Below, one piece after another: positions 1 through 9,400 of a DNA stretch of 24,799 nucleotides (position 1 is the first letter of the stretch; each line of letters begins with the position of its first letter). Where the stretch lies: the IMG/VR virus record IMGVR_UViG_3300030451_000474, positions 1 to 24,799 of that record; one strand, written 5' to 3'. The stretch comes from a virus. The translations under genes and the position numbers were made by a program. The notes beneath the pieces are model-generated. The model was not told the DNA's origin and did not search any database. It saw only the letters and a program-made list of their open reading frames with translations.

Positions 1-483
1 GGCGCAGGCGGTACTGCTACAGCCTACGGAAACTACCGACGGGGTAATCTCGTGAACGAAGCCGGTAGCGTTTACTATCACAAAATCTATCAAGTATCTA
101 ACAACTCTTCTAGCGGCGGTGGCGGCGGGAGCGGCGGTAACGGCGGCTCCGGAGGAGTAGGCAGAGGTTACAATCAGTCTGCAGGATCGGGATCAAGCGG
201 AAATAACGGTGCCGGAGGTTCCGGCGGCGGTACTAACGCAGGTAGCGGTGGTTCCGGGGGTGCTGGCGGCAGCGGCGGCGCTGGTGGTGACTACGGAGCT
301 TCCGGATCGTCCGGAGCTACCGGCTCTACAGGAAATTCCGGCAGCAACGGAAACGCCAGCAATGGTAGTGGCGGCTCTAGTGGTAGCGGTGGCTCCAGCG
401 GTGGTGCAGCCGGTAAGTACATTCGCGGCTTGTCGAATGTCACATTTACAAATAACGGAACAGTGCAAGGAGGCACAGCCTAA
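1..483 (+). CDS. Polyglycine-rich tail fibre/adhesin, C-terminal part (5' end outside the window)
   Basis: The frame is open from base 1, so this is the last 160 residues of a longer protein; the GTG at 52 is probably internal. Residues about 38-136 are almost entirely Gly, Ser, Ala and Asn in GGSGG, GGAGG and SGGSGG repeats. The last 20 residues return to an ordinary composition, with NVTFTNNGTVQGG near the end. Known: similar Gly-rich stretches in phage adhesins pack as polyglycine-II helices and form receptor-binding tips, and many tail fibres end in a related N-V-T-x-x-N-x-G-T motif. I infer the distal, host-binding end of a tail fibre. Its stop overlaps the next start by one base (TAATG), so the genes are probably translationally coupled. 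The host receptor cannot be read from the sequence. Confidence 0.85.
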   Translation, partial: GAGGTATAYGNYRRGNLVNEAGSVYYHKIYQVSNNSSSGGGGGSGGNGGSGGVGRGYNQSAGSGSSGNNGAGGSGGGTNAGSGGSGGAGGSGGAGGDYGASGSSGATGSTGNSGSNGNASNGSGGSSGSGGSSGGAAGKYIRGLSNVTFTNNGTVQGGTA

Positions 484-845
484 TGAATTATGATGTCGTA
501 GAAATTAACGGCAGTGTTGCGAAAATACAGTACAGCGACGGTACTCATGCGTTTGTTCAAACGACATCTGACATGACCGAAGCGGACTTTGATGATGTTG
601 TATTCTCCATCTCTCCGTCAAACCTAAACCCGGATGCAGGACAATCTGCTCCTAGCTGGTTGAGTGCCGGTACAACCCGTACTGCCGCACAAAAAACATT
701 CACAGACCCGCGTCCAGCATGGGAAATTGCTAGGGCAGCGGCTTATGGCTCTCCCGAAGCACAGCTTGAATACATTACGGAGAACGGTCTTGCCGCGTGG
801 CAAACTAAAGTGACACAGATCAAGACAGACAATCCTAAGTCATAA
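483..845 (+). CDS. Small tail-fibre-associated protein (putative assembly or attachment factor)
   Basis: This 120-residue protein starts in the TAATG overlap with the tail fibre stop. It has a beta-rich N-terminal half (MNYDVVEINGSVAKIQY). It ends in an amphipathic helical part containing AAAYGSPEAQLEYITENG, a tryptophan and a basic tail. The pattern 'Y-G-S-x-x-x-Q-L-x-x-I-x-x-x-G-x-x-x-W' is one I associate with small proteins encoded next to phage tail fibre genes, some of which act as fibre chaperones or tip proteins. I see no catalytic motif, signal peptide or membrane segment. Its place directly after the adhesin supports a tail role, but the function is inference; a virion tip subunit is an equally good reading. 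Confidence 0.8.
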   Translation: MNYDVVEINGSVAKIQYSDGTHAFVQTTSDMTEADFDDVVFSISPSNLNPDAGQSAPSWLSAGTTRTAAQKTFTDPRPAWEIARAAAYGSPEAQLEYITENGLAAWQTKVTQIKTDNPKS

Positions 846-853
846 GGATGAAG

Positions 854-1048
854 ATGACTATGGAACCCGTACTCAAGACACAGATGGAACTTGAGGCACA
901 CGAAAAAGAGTGCGCCATACGCTATGCGGCTGTGCAAGAGAGACTTGACAGCTTGGACAAGCGTATGTGGCGTCTAGAGGCTATGATTATGGGAAGCACT
1001 GTTTTGGTGGTGGCTATGGTCGTCTCTGTATTTATGGGGATTAGGTAA
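854..1048 (+). CDS. Small one-helix membrane protein with N-terminal coiled coil (XhlA/holin-accessory-like)
   Basis: This 64-residue protein has a charged helical N-terminus (ELEAHEKECAIRYAAVQERLDSLDKRMWRLEAM) followed by one hydrophobic segment (IMGSTVLVVAMVVSVFMGI) ending in Arg. Helix plus a single C-terminal membrane span is the layout of XhlA-type proteins that work with holins in lysis. Similar small proteins sit between tail and internal-protein genes in marine phages. I chose ATG 854 because AAGGA (844-848) lies five bases upstream; ATG 848 in the same frame would overlap that site and add two residues. No endolysin is visible in this window, so a lysis role is inference from topology alone; a membrane-anchored virion component is the alternative. 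Confidence 0.75.
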   Translation: MTMEPVLKTQMELEAHEKECAIRYAAVQERLDSLDKRMWRLEAMIMGSTVLVVAMVVSVFMGIR

Positions 1049-2472
1049 TGTCAGAAGATAACACCACAGAAGAGCAGCAGGAAGACCCGCGCACCGAATT
1101 CGAAAAGAAAACGGAGACGATGGCTGCGAAGGTCGGGACCGATGCCACTCAAGTAACAGGTGTCACGCAGACTGTCAAAGACAATGAACTGTTGTCTGAT
1201 ACTGACGTCACACTATCTACTAAGAAAAAGCCCGACGACGTAACGACACAACAGGAAGGCGCATCATACATGCCTGCTGTTGATCCTACTCTTATGGATA
1301 CAGCGGACATGTCTCAATACAATGTGGATAGACCTAGTCCTTCTAAAGAAGACTTGGGTCAAGTTGATGCTATCGACAGTGCAGTGGACCGCACTAAACA
1401 AATTAGCCTAGATGCGGCGCAGTCTGACTTCGATGATCTGATCGACTTAGACGACATCTCTTCGCAAAAACTGTCTGAAGGAGCATTTGCTGAAGCACAG
1501 ACAGCCGAATTGGACAAGCGCGCCACAGTAAGTTATCAGCTTAGTGAGCTATTTGCAGGAATCGAAGACGGCAAGCCTCTTCCCCCTTGGGCATCTCCAC
1601 AGGCACGTAAGGCTGTGGCACTCATGCAGCAACGGGGGTTAGGGGCTTCTTCTATGGCCGCTGCAGCAATTACGCAGTCCATCATGGAGTCCGGCATCTC
1701 TGTAGCGTCACAAGATGCACAGATGTACGGTGCCATCCAGCTTAAAAACCTAGACAACAAGCAGCAAGCCGCTCTTCAGAACGCGCTGCAAGTTGCTACG
1801 ATGGACCGTCAAAATGCTGACGCCCGTACAAAGGCCGCTATTTCGAATGCACAAGCCCTGCTATCTGTCGATCTGAAGAACCTCGACAATCAACAACAGG
1901 CAAACACTCTCAAGTATAGCGCCGCTACGCAGGCTGCTTTGACCGATGCTGCGGCAGAGAACGCGCGCAAGCAATTCAACGCAAAGAGTGACTTACAGAT
2001 TGAAGAGTTTTTCACTGAATTGGGCGTTCAGATCGACACTGCCAATATCAACCGTGGTATAGCGATTGAACAGTTTAACATCAATCAAGAAAATGCGTAT
2101 AAAGAATTCAACGCATCTATGCAAGATCAGCGTGAAAAATTCAACGCCAATATGAAATTCGCAATCGATCAGTCCAACGCACAGTGGCGTCGGTCTGTGA
2201 ACACCGCAAACACAGCCACGCAAAACGAAGTCAACAGGATCAACGCCCAAAATACGTACAATGCTGCACAGACAGCAATGAACCAGTTGTGGCAGATGTA
2301 CCGTGACAATGCGACGTTCAACTTCACTGCTTCTGAAAGTGAAAAACAGAGAACCCACGAGACTATGCTGAAGTCCCTAGAGGTATCTGCCACAGAGAAG
2401 CTGTACGATAAAGAACAAAGAAATCAGATTGCAAAGAACCTTATCAAGGTTATAGGCAGATGGGGAGACTAG
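1048..2472 (+). CDS. Helical Gln/Asn/Ala-rich structural protein (putative internal virion protein)
   Basis: This 474-residue protein starts in a one-base overlap (TAATG) with the preceding stop. Residues 1-120 are acidic and low in complexity, probably disordered. Residues about 200-430 are long helices rich in Gln, Asn and Ala, with a duplicated segment: LKNLDNKQQA at 232 and LKNLDNQQQA at 276. Repeated F-N units (QFNAK, QFNIN, EFNAS, KFNAN) occur every 10-15 residues between about 310 and 375. This looks like a rod- or core-forming virion protein. No enzyme motif is visible. Its place between tail genes and the giant proteins suggests a minor capsid, core or ejection component. I recall unnamed marine-phage proteins of this style but cannot name the family. 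Confidence 0.8.
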   Translation: MSEDNTTEEQQEDPRTEFEKKTETMAAKVGTDATQVTGVTQTVKDNELLSDTDVTLSTKKKPDDVTTQQEGASYMPAVDPTLMDTADMSQYNVDRPSPSKEDLGQVDAIDSAVDRTKQISLDAAQSDFDDLIDLDDISSQKLSEGAFAEAQTAELDKRATVSYQLSELFAGIEDGKPLPPWASPQARKAVALMQQRGLGASSMAAAAITQSIMESGISVASQDAQMYGAIQLKNLDNKQQAALQNALQVATMDRQNADARTKAAISNAQALLSVDLKNLDNQQQANTLKYSAATQAALTDAAAENARKQFNAKSDLQIEEFFTELGVQIDTANINRGIAIEQFNINQENAYKEFNASMQDQREKFNANMKFAIDQSNAQWRRSVNTANTATQNEVNRINAQNTYNAAQTAMNQLWQMYRDNATFNFTASESEKQRTHETMLKSLEVSATEKLYDKEQRNQIAKNLIKVIGRWGD

Positions 2473-2475
2473 GTA

Positions 2476-2910
2476 ATGCTGGGTGATTTTAAACTTTCTA
2501 AGTCTATAGGCAAATACTTCGGAGACGCATACGAACTGTTCAAGCTAGGAGCGCAGTTTATCGATGCTGTATCCCCTCAAGAGAAAGAAGACGACAACTT
2601 CATTCCACGGCGCAGGTATAACTTTGACTCTAACCTGCGGTCTGCCCGTCCCACTCCTCAACTGATGCAAGCACCTGTGGGGTTGAGGGCACCCAATCTA
2701 CAGGATGCTTTTCGTTACTTTGCCGACAAGACCGCTAGGGATGTAAACCTTGCGAGTATCGTAGCTAGAAACTATAAAGCAGGCATAACTAAGAAACGTC
2801 AGAACGTCAACCCTAACTTTGCTGCCGGAGGATTCGGCAATGCAGGGGTGGGAAGCGCACGTTCCAATCGCGTAGGACGCGCACGATTTAGAACTCACTT
2901 GCAGAGCTAG
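2476..2910 (+). CDS. Small basic hypothetical protein of the virion module
   Basis: This 144-residue protein is not assigned to a family. Its N-terminus (LSKSIGKYFGDAYELFKLGAQFIDAV) could form an amphipathic helix. The rest is Arg- and Lys-rich, and the C-terminal 40 residues are Gly/Asn/Arg-rich (FAAGGFGNAGVGSARSNRVGRARFRTHL), so that tail is probably flexible and could contact DNA or another virion protein. It begins three bases after the preceding stop and is followed after 11 bases by the next gene, so it belongs to the same transcript. A small virion protein or scaffold partner is the most I can infer. Confidence 0.75.
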   Translation: MLGDFKLSKSIGKYFGDAYELFKLGAQFIDAVSPQEKEDDNFIPRRRYNFDSNLRSARPTPQLMQAPVGLRAPNLQDAFRYFADKTARDVNLASIVARNYKAGITKKRQNVNPNFAAGGFGNAGVGSARSNRVGRARFRTHLQS

Positions 2911-2921
2911 GAAAGACACAC

Positions 2922-3533
2922 ATGTTTGTAGGACAAAAACCCGCCGAACCTCGACGCGGAGACGTCGAAACCCGTGATCCCTTTGCTTCGGCACCTCCGG
3001 GCATCTCTCTCACTGTAGAGAACGAACACTGGCCGTGGGGCAATCCGCCTAAACATGTAGATGTGGACGAGGTCTTAGAAGAGGCGACAGGTAAACTGGA
3101 CTCTGACGAAGTGTTTCGTGGTGAGATGTTCAAGCTGCTTATTGCAGGCATCTCTATCGAACACATCGTAGAGGCTTGGGTTATGTCCGGATTTGAGAGC
3201 GGTCAATTCACTCTCGACGTAGGTCTTATCGCAAAGGGTCCACTAGCTGTATACGTTGCGTATCTTGCAGATCAAGAAGGTATTCCCTACCGCATGTTCG
3301 AACAAGACGATCCTACCGCTGACGAGAGACTGGACGACGTAGAGTATCTACAACTCCTTAAAACTAACAATCCTCGCATGTTTGCTGCCATGAGAGAAGA
3401 GCTTAACAAAACCTTGAGACAAGGCGGAAAAGACGCAGGTCCGGGCATTCAACTGCCGCCGGATAACGCCCCTGTTGCTCCTCCTGCCCAAGAAGGCTTT
3501 ATGAATACAGAGGAGACAGAAGATGGGCAGTGA
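2922..3533 (+). CDS. Conserved marine-phage structural protein (unknown role)
   Basis: This 203-residue acidic protein has a Pro-rich N-terminus (PPGISLTVENEHWPWGNPP), a helical middle (residues about 45-130, including FKLLIAGISIEHIVEAWVMSGFESGQFTLDVGLIAKGPL) and a Pro-rich, acidic, probably disordered C-terminus. The combination of a 'W-x-x-P-P' N-terminal segment and a helical core with 'G-F-x-x-G-x-x-x-x-D-V' is one I recall from uncharacterised virion-associated proteins of cyanophages and roseophages. No catalytic motif is apparent. AGGAAAG lies about nine bases before the ATG. The C-terminus overlaps the next gene by 11 bases, which points to coupled expression with the 989-residue protein. 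Confidence 0.8.
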   Translation: MFVGQKPAEPRRGDVETRDPFASAPPGISLTVENEHWPWGNPPKHVDVDEVLEEATGKLDSDEVFRGEMFKLLIAGISIEHIVEAWVMSGFESGQFTLDVGLIAKGPLAVYVAYLADQEGIPYRMFEQDDPTADERLDDVEYLQLLKTNNPRMFAAMREELNKTLRQGGKDAGPGIQLPPDNAPVAPPAQEGFMNTEETEDGQ

Positions 3534-6492
3534 TCTTACTTACGCCGTCGTTGGGGGAATACTCGAAAACATCCTAGGAGGTTTCGACGCACGTGACGCA
3601 CAGAAAAAGAAAGAAGCCGAGGATGCAGCCAAAAGGGCAGAAAAAGAAGCAGAAAATCTGTTCACTAACTCAAACAATCTCGTAGCTCATCTGTCTCACA
3701 AAGACAACAGAGGGGCAGCGGTATCGTTTATTCACGGAACTGCGGTGCCAAACTCTCCCGCTTCTATGGTGTATAACAGTCTAGATGCGTATCAACAGAT
3801 GCAAATAAGCACCAATGCTATGGGGCATCTTCCCGATCAGCTTCAAGAGGTTTTAACACAAGCAGCTACAAACGTAGAAGCTGCAAGATCATTAGCACAA
3901 GATCAGACTATTCTGCAGATGTTCAGTACAAGTCCTATGGCGATGGCGCAGCTTAGTGCTTACGCTGCAAAGCCGCTGTCTGCACAAGAGCAAGCTATCA
4001 TCGATGGCGCACCAAAAAGTGCGGATATACCTGTTCAACTAGCGTATTACAACTCTCAGAAAGTTATTTACCCTACTGGTACTCCCGCCGGAGATTACCT
4101 CGACAGTGTAATCACCAACTTGGGTGCAATCAAGCCGGAGAGAGAGTACACGTCTATCTCAGAAACCGTCAAGGGTATCGAAGATTCTATCCGTAATGAA
4201 CTTACTGACGCTAAAGACGGCGAACGTGAACCTTCTCTAGTCCCTCTTCTAAGTCAAATACGCGCACTGAAAGCTAATATAGCATCCTTTGCAATCGATC
4301 CGGAGTATGCAGAAGGAGAGGGAGATCGCCTAGAGGACAATTACGCTGCAAAGTATCAATTCGAATTCTTTCCGAAGGCCGTGAACGAGTACGTTGCACT
4401 TGAGCGTTTAGAGCAACAGATTGTATCGGGCGTCTACGGTGACGATCTAGAACAGATGGCAGAGACTGATTGGCTAAACGTCCTACAAACGATGGTGAAA
4501 GAAGTCAATGAAATGAACGTCGGCACGGGATCGGGAGGATTGAGGGCTAAGTCCACTGATGCGGCAGACAAGATAAACACGCTAAAGTCGGGCGGTTTTA
4601 ACATTCAAGATTATCTGAACAAAGGCGATGAAGAGTCTTTGGAGATCGTATCTAAGTATGAGCAGCTTCTAAACTTTTCGACCTCTATGGAAGAAGTAGC
4701 TAGAAACGAGAAAGTTTTCACTTCCGGTACAGGTGACAACGAAAGACAAACCACCTTCGACATGGACGAGAAGAACCCGCTAGAAGCTCTAGCGGAGATG
4801 AATGCGATCCCCAACGTGGGCGAATTTTACAGGGGTCTTCCCGACACAGGTCCGGGTTCTAAGGTAGAATTCCTAAACCGTGCTGAAGAGATGATATCCT
4901 TGATCCTAACTGGTAGCTCCGGAGGAGAGGACAATGAGTCGAAAGAAGCTCGACCCGACCTAGCTATCGATCAATTTGCAAATCATCTGTTTGACGAGAT
5001 TCCCGGATTTGCGGACATGGTAAAAAACAGGGGCTTCCCAATGGCAGGTGAAACTACCACTGGCATGAAGACCACAAACTACGAGCAACCTGCCGACACA
5101 AACACCTTCGCTGTAAACGCACGATATTCGTTCACTGCTACAGATTCAGTACAGAAGGTAGCAGCCGCATACGGCAAAACTCCGCAAGCCATGTTCCTTA
5201 CAAACAGTGTAGCTTACGCTCTTGTTAAGCCCGGAGAAGCACAGCCTTTAAAAGCGTTCGATGCAGTGAACACTCTGCAACAGAGCGGTATCTTTACTAT
5301 GGAACCCGGAGTAGCCATGACTCCCAAACAGGCAAATAGTGTGGTTCTTACTTTGGCTAGAAATGGACAGTTCGATAGGGGGACGCAGGTTGATATCATA
5401 GCCGCTTCTATCCTTGATCCGAAGCTGCCCGAAGGCATACAACCCGCCATGTTTTCTACAGGTTTCACTCTAGCTCAACTAAATTCAGTGATTAGAACAA
5501 CGCTGGGTCACGACGTAAACTTCGAAGACGTGTCGAAAGCAATCACAAATCACACAACCTTCGTAACACAGGCAGAAGAAGTTGAAAAACTACTTCTTGA
5601 GGCGGGTGTGGGAAGCGCATTTACAGATAATCTCACTGTTAAAATTCTCGACGTGTTTGGTATGAAAGACTCTGTAATCGCCACTATCGGTAGCAATATC
5701 CAAGCCTTTGCCTTTAACGACAATGACGCACTGTTTTCAGCCGCCGACATGAGAGTCGAGCAGGGTCAAAGCGCAGAATTGCAAAAAGCAAAAATCATAG
5801 AGATGGCAAATGATTTTGTGAAAACAAACTTTAGGGCGAATCAAGCTAAACTTGGTTCCGCTCTTGTAACACTGGCTTACAATTACGCGAAGACTATGGA
5901 CCCAAGTGGCCGAATCTCTGAACGAGACTTTCAAGCTGCCCTTGTAGCGGTTCAAGGAGATGGCACCGCAGGGGTCGGAGCGCGGCTGGCCTTGGTCCGA
6001 GATATTATTCGCAAGTCTAGAAACGAGCTTGTGTATAATCAGAAGGTGTTTAGGATCAAATCTACCGGAACAGGTAACAATATTCGGTATCGTCTCAGCA
6101 AGCCTCACTTGCAGCGTATGCAGGCTCTTACACACTACCGCCCACTGCTTCGCGCCTCTCGCGGTATGGAAGACGTACAGCGATACAGGAGCATACTAGG
6201 CAGCGTCGATGGACCCGTATTCAATGCTAATGGAGGTTTTGTAAATGCTAATATGGCAGCACAATACTCCGTCGATAATGCAGCCGCTGAAGCATTTTTT
6301 GGTACGGGACAAACCGCAGCGGGTCAAGTATACTCTATCGCTGAAGCTAATAATATTGGCGTTTTGAAACTTGGCCCCGATCCGAATAAAGCCAAAGACC
6401 TTCTCGTAGGTATTCCCATATTCATCGACACAAGAACGGGCGAGATTATACCCAACTCTAGAATAAGACAACTCACGGGACAAGGACTCTAA
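3523..6492 (+). CDS. Large internal virion/DNA-ejection protein candidate (989 aa)
   Basis: The protein has a short hydrophobic Gly-rich N-terminus (LTYAVVGGILENILGGF). A strongly charged helix rich in Lys, Glu and Ala follows (QKKKEAEDAAKRAEKEAENL, residues about 29-48). After that come more than 900 residues of mixed alpha-helical sequence. I see no lysozyme, transglycosylase, peptidase or polymerase motif. Size, gene order and the even larger downstream protein resemble the internal core proteins of T7-like phages (gp14-gp15-gp16), which leave the capsid with the DNA and span the cell envelope. That parallel is by position and size, not by sequence. AGGAG-like bases inside the upstream gene precede the ATG. 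Confidence 0.8.
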   Translation: MGSDLTYAVVGGILENILGGFDARDAQKKKEAEDAAKRAEKEAENLFTNSNNLVAHLSHKDNRGAAVSFIHGTAVPNSPASMVYNSLDAYQQMQISTNAMGHLPDQLQEVLTQAATNVEAARSLAQDQTILQMFSTSPMAMAQLSAYAAKPLSAQEQAIIDGAPKSADIPVQLAYYNSQKVIYPTGTPAGDYLDSVITNLGAIKPEREYTSISETVKGIEDSIRNELTDAKDGEREPSLVPLLSQIRALKANIASFAIDPEYAEGEGDRLEDNYAAKYQFEFFPKAVNEYVALERLEQQIVSGVYGDDLEQMAETDWLNVLQTMVKEVNEMNVGTGSGGLRAKSTDAADKINTLKSGGFNIQDYLNKGDEESLEIVSKYEQLLNFSTSMEEVARNEKVFTSGTGDNERQTTFDMDEKNPLEALAEMNAIPNVGEFYRGLPDTGPGSKVEFLNRAEEMISLILTGSSGGEDNESKEARPDLAIDQFANHLFDEIPGFADMVKNRGFPMAGETTTGMKTTNYEQPADTNTFAVNARYSFTATDSVQKVAAAYGKTPQAMFLTNSVAYALVKPGEAQPLKAFDAVNTLQQSGIFTMEPGVAMTPKQANSVVLTLARNGQFDRGTQVDIIAASILDPKLPEGIQPAMFSTGFTLAQLNSVIRTTLGHDVNFEDVSKAITNHTTFVTQAEEVEKLLLEAGVGSAFTDNLTVKILDVFGMKDSVIATIGSNIQAFAFNDNDALFSAADMRVEQGQSAELQKAKIIEMANDFVKTNFRANQAKLGSALVTLAYNYAKTMDPSGRISERDFQAALVAVQGDGTAGVGARLALVRDIIRKSRNELVYNQKVFRIKSTGTGNNIRYRLSKPHLQRMQALTHYRPLLRASRGMEDVQRYRSILGSVDGPVFNANGGFVNANMAAQYSVDNAAAEAFFGTGQTAAGQVYSIAEANNIGVLKLGPDPNKAKDLLVGIPIFIDTRTGEIIPNSRIRQLTGQGL

Positions 6493-6495
6493 GAC

Positions 6496-9400
6496 ATGCT
6501 TGACACAGTATTCTCACGTTCCCGGCTGGGTGAACAGACGTTTCCCGGCGGGACTACATACGAAGAATATCTAGCAGCATACGAGAAAAGCGGTGCGATG
6601 GACGAACTGAAGGCAGGCATCCTGCCCGGAGTACGTTCTCAGTTCCTAGAGTATGGTCTATCCGGCGAAACATACGACAAGTACGAAGGTCCAGTAAACC
6701 TCGACAATTACTTCGGCCCTAGCTCTCCTGTGTTTCTGCAGCCGGGAGAATATGACGCTGCCAAGGAAGCATACAAAAGAGAGCAAGACGGTACTGCCAC
6801 ACAGGACGACATCGATCTTCTAGCACGGGTACGTGACCCCGACGGGCCTATTATGAAGCGTATCGCTAGACTGTCGGGTAATGATCCCACAGGGGTTCTG
6901 CAACAGGGCTACCTAGAAACTGGCGGCTTCCCGCAAAACTTGATGACGGGCGAGATCGTGCTTCCCGATGAAGTCAAGGCTATGCAGCTTCCTATCGTAG
7001 GCACTGTAGGCGACGTTCCCGAAAACATTTATGGAACTAACTTTATAGAGAGCATCCCTCTCCTTGGCAATATCATTCCCAACGGACTGAATTACAATCG
7101 CATTGAAGCACGAGAGCGTTCTGAACAATCCCTAGAGCTTCAGACTTTCTTGTCTGATAACATACAGACCCCTCGTGACCCTGTAATTCGCAAGGCACTA
7201 GATCAAGTCATAAACGCCGACTTGTTTGGCATACTCGCCGAACGTATGTACAATCTTGCCGATATAACAGAAGAAGGCGTGGAACACTATCTTCCGCGCT
7301 TGACCCACTGGGCTACGAACTACAATCTCACCACTGAAAACACTTTCGGTCTTCTCTCTGCAGAAAACTACCTTACAGACGAGGACGTTGCTGCAGACTT
7401 AGCACAGGTACGTTCGTTAAGCACCTTCGCTGACAGGGGCGCAGTTCTCAACGATCTGCTTCGCAAGCAGGTAAAAGACATCGTAGGCGAAGAAGCATTC
7501 AACGAATCTATCTACGCCATCAAGGACGAAGTGACATATGAGACAGCGGACGGCAGGACTGTAACAAAAGAAGAATATAGACACAATTTTGTTTCCGAAA
7601 GTTTCGCAGAACAGTTTTTCGAAGCAGTCCTAAACAGCAAGGGTATGATCGACAAGATGGCAATCTTTGTACTGGAGAACGTAGGAGCGGGATACGCCAT
7701 CCGTGCGCCCTTCGCTGTGGCAGGAACAGCCGTACGTGCAACAGCACGTGCTGCGTCAGACGTCCCTTTCCTTTCTCGTGGAGCTTTGGGCACTGCACCT
7801 AGGTTTATTGGCAAGGATGGTAAAATCCTAACGAAGGCGCAGGCAGACGAACTTGGAGAAGGCCAGTACATGACACTGCCGTATGCAGCGCAGTACATGG
7901 ACACTCCCACTCTCGTCAAGTACACAGAGCAATACGCCAAATTCCGTGGCATTCCATTTACTACAGCCGCAAGACAACTGCAGAGAGCGACCCGTGCAGA
8001 GAGTATGCTTGTCAATGCCACTATTGGGACACTGGTTGGAACCGGCCCCATGAGAGGGGGACGTTTAGCGGCTGTAGCTGATGCAGGCCAAGGCAAAGCT
8101 GCCCTCAAAGAGGCTGCAGATACCGCATCTAAAGGCGTTAGCACTGCCAAAGATCGTCTCTTTAAGGCCATTGATGAAGGAGATAACGCAGGGGTTATCA
8201 ACGCAGCCTTCGATCTGCGTACAGCCCGTGCCCGACAGAATTGGGCAATCACTCGCACAGCTATAAACGGGGCGAGAGACTTTGGTTTTTCTCCCGGCTT
8301 CGATACTGCCATAGCCCTATCACAGGCTCTGTATAGAGAAGTCTCTCCGGAAACTGGGCCTATCTCTGATTTCTACGCTGCAACAGCGGTCATGGGCGCA
8401 CTCACTATCAAGCGCGGATTTGACATCCGAGGTGGCATACCCTTTGTAAGCTCTATGGCTGCTACGGGTATGTACAATGTAAAGGCTGTCACTGAAGACG
8501 CCGCAGCGTACGTGTTTGGTAATCTAGCTGCTATGCGTACAGGCAGAGGTCTAAGCACCGATGCACAGGACGCCATAAGGGAAGCAGGCGCAGCACGGGC
8601 GTACGGTACGCTGACGCCTCCGGGACTTCGCAATCTTCTTGCTATGTCGCCCGACGAAGTAGAAAAGCTGCCAGTAGCCACGCGGCGTATGCTTCAGAAC
8701 TTCTCTACCGGCATGTTCCGTGGCTTGGCACCGGACGACAGAAATGCACTCCTTCTAGATATGGACGAAGGCATTGCTGATCTTCAGAATGTTTTGAAGC
8801 CGTTCTACACAATGACAGATTCTCAAGGCAATCGTGTTTTCTCCGACGCTGAAATTAGAGAGCTAGAAGTAAACATGTCCTTAAACCTCGCACAGCTTTC
8901 GGGGATGGGCTTCTTGCTTTCTGTTCAAAGACAGCAACAGGCACAGAACAGTGGCGTCCTCATGGGCCATCTGATGAACTACAAGAGGAAGATATCAGAA
9001 GGCGTAAATATGCAGAAGTCCAGTGAAAAGCAGGTAGCAGGTATGGCTGCAGCATCCGAACTTCTAGATGCACAGATCATGCAGTTGAAATCCGAAGACT
9101 TGAGTATGCTGTCTGAAGGTGAGAAGCTGGCTAGACAAGTAGCTATAGAGAACCTAGAGACTTTCGCTGGTCAGTTTAGAAAAGCTGCTACAGAGGGACG
9201 CAGACAGCTTGATGAACTGCTTACTATGGACGCGAGAGACGCCGCACAAACTATCGATGATCTGACCCAGCCGGAAAACGCAAAGCTGCTTGACGCGGCT
9301 TTTGTGTCGGGCGAACTCGACCTACTGCTTTCTAGGATTGCCCTCTCAGAACGTAGGGCGCAGAGTGCTGCACGAGAAGGTGCAGGCGTAGCTGACACAC

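Noticed and set aside
7512-8312. - strand open frame of 266 codons opposite the giant virion gene
   Set aside because: It is antisense to a continuous rightward gene, Ala/Ser/Arg-biased, and isolated from the leftward operon by over 3 kb.
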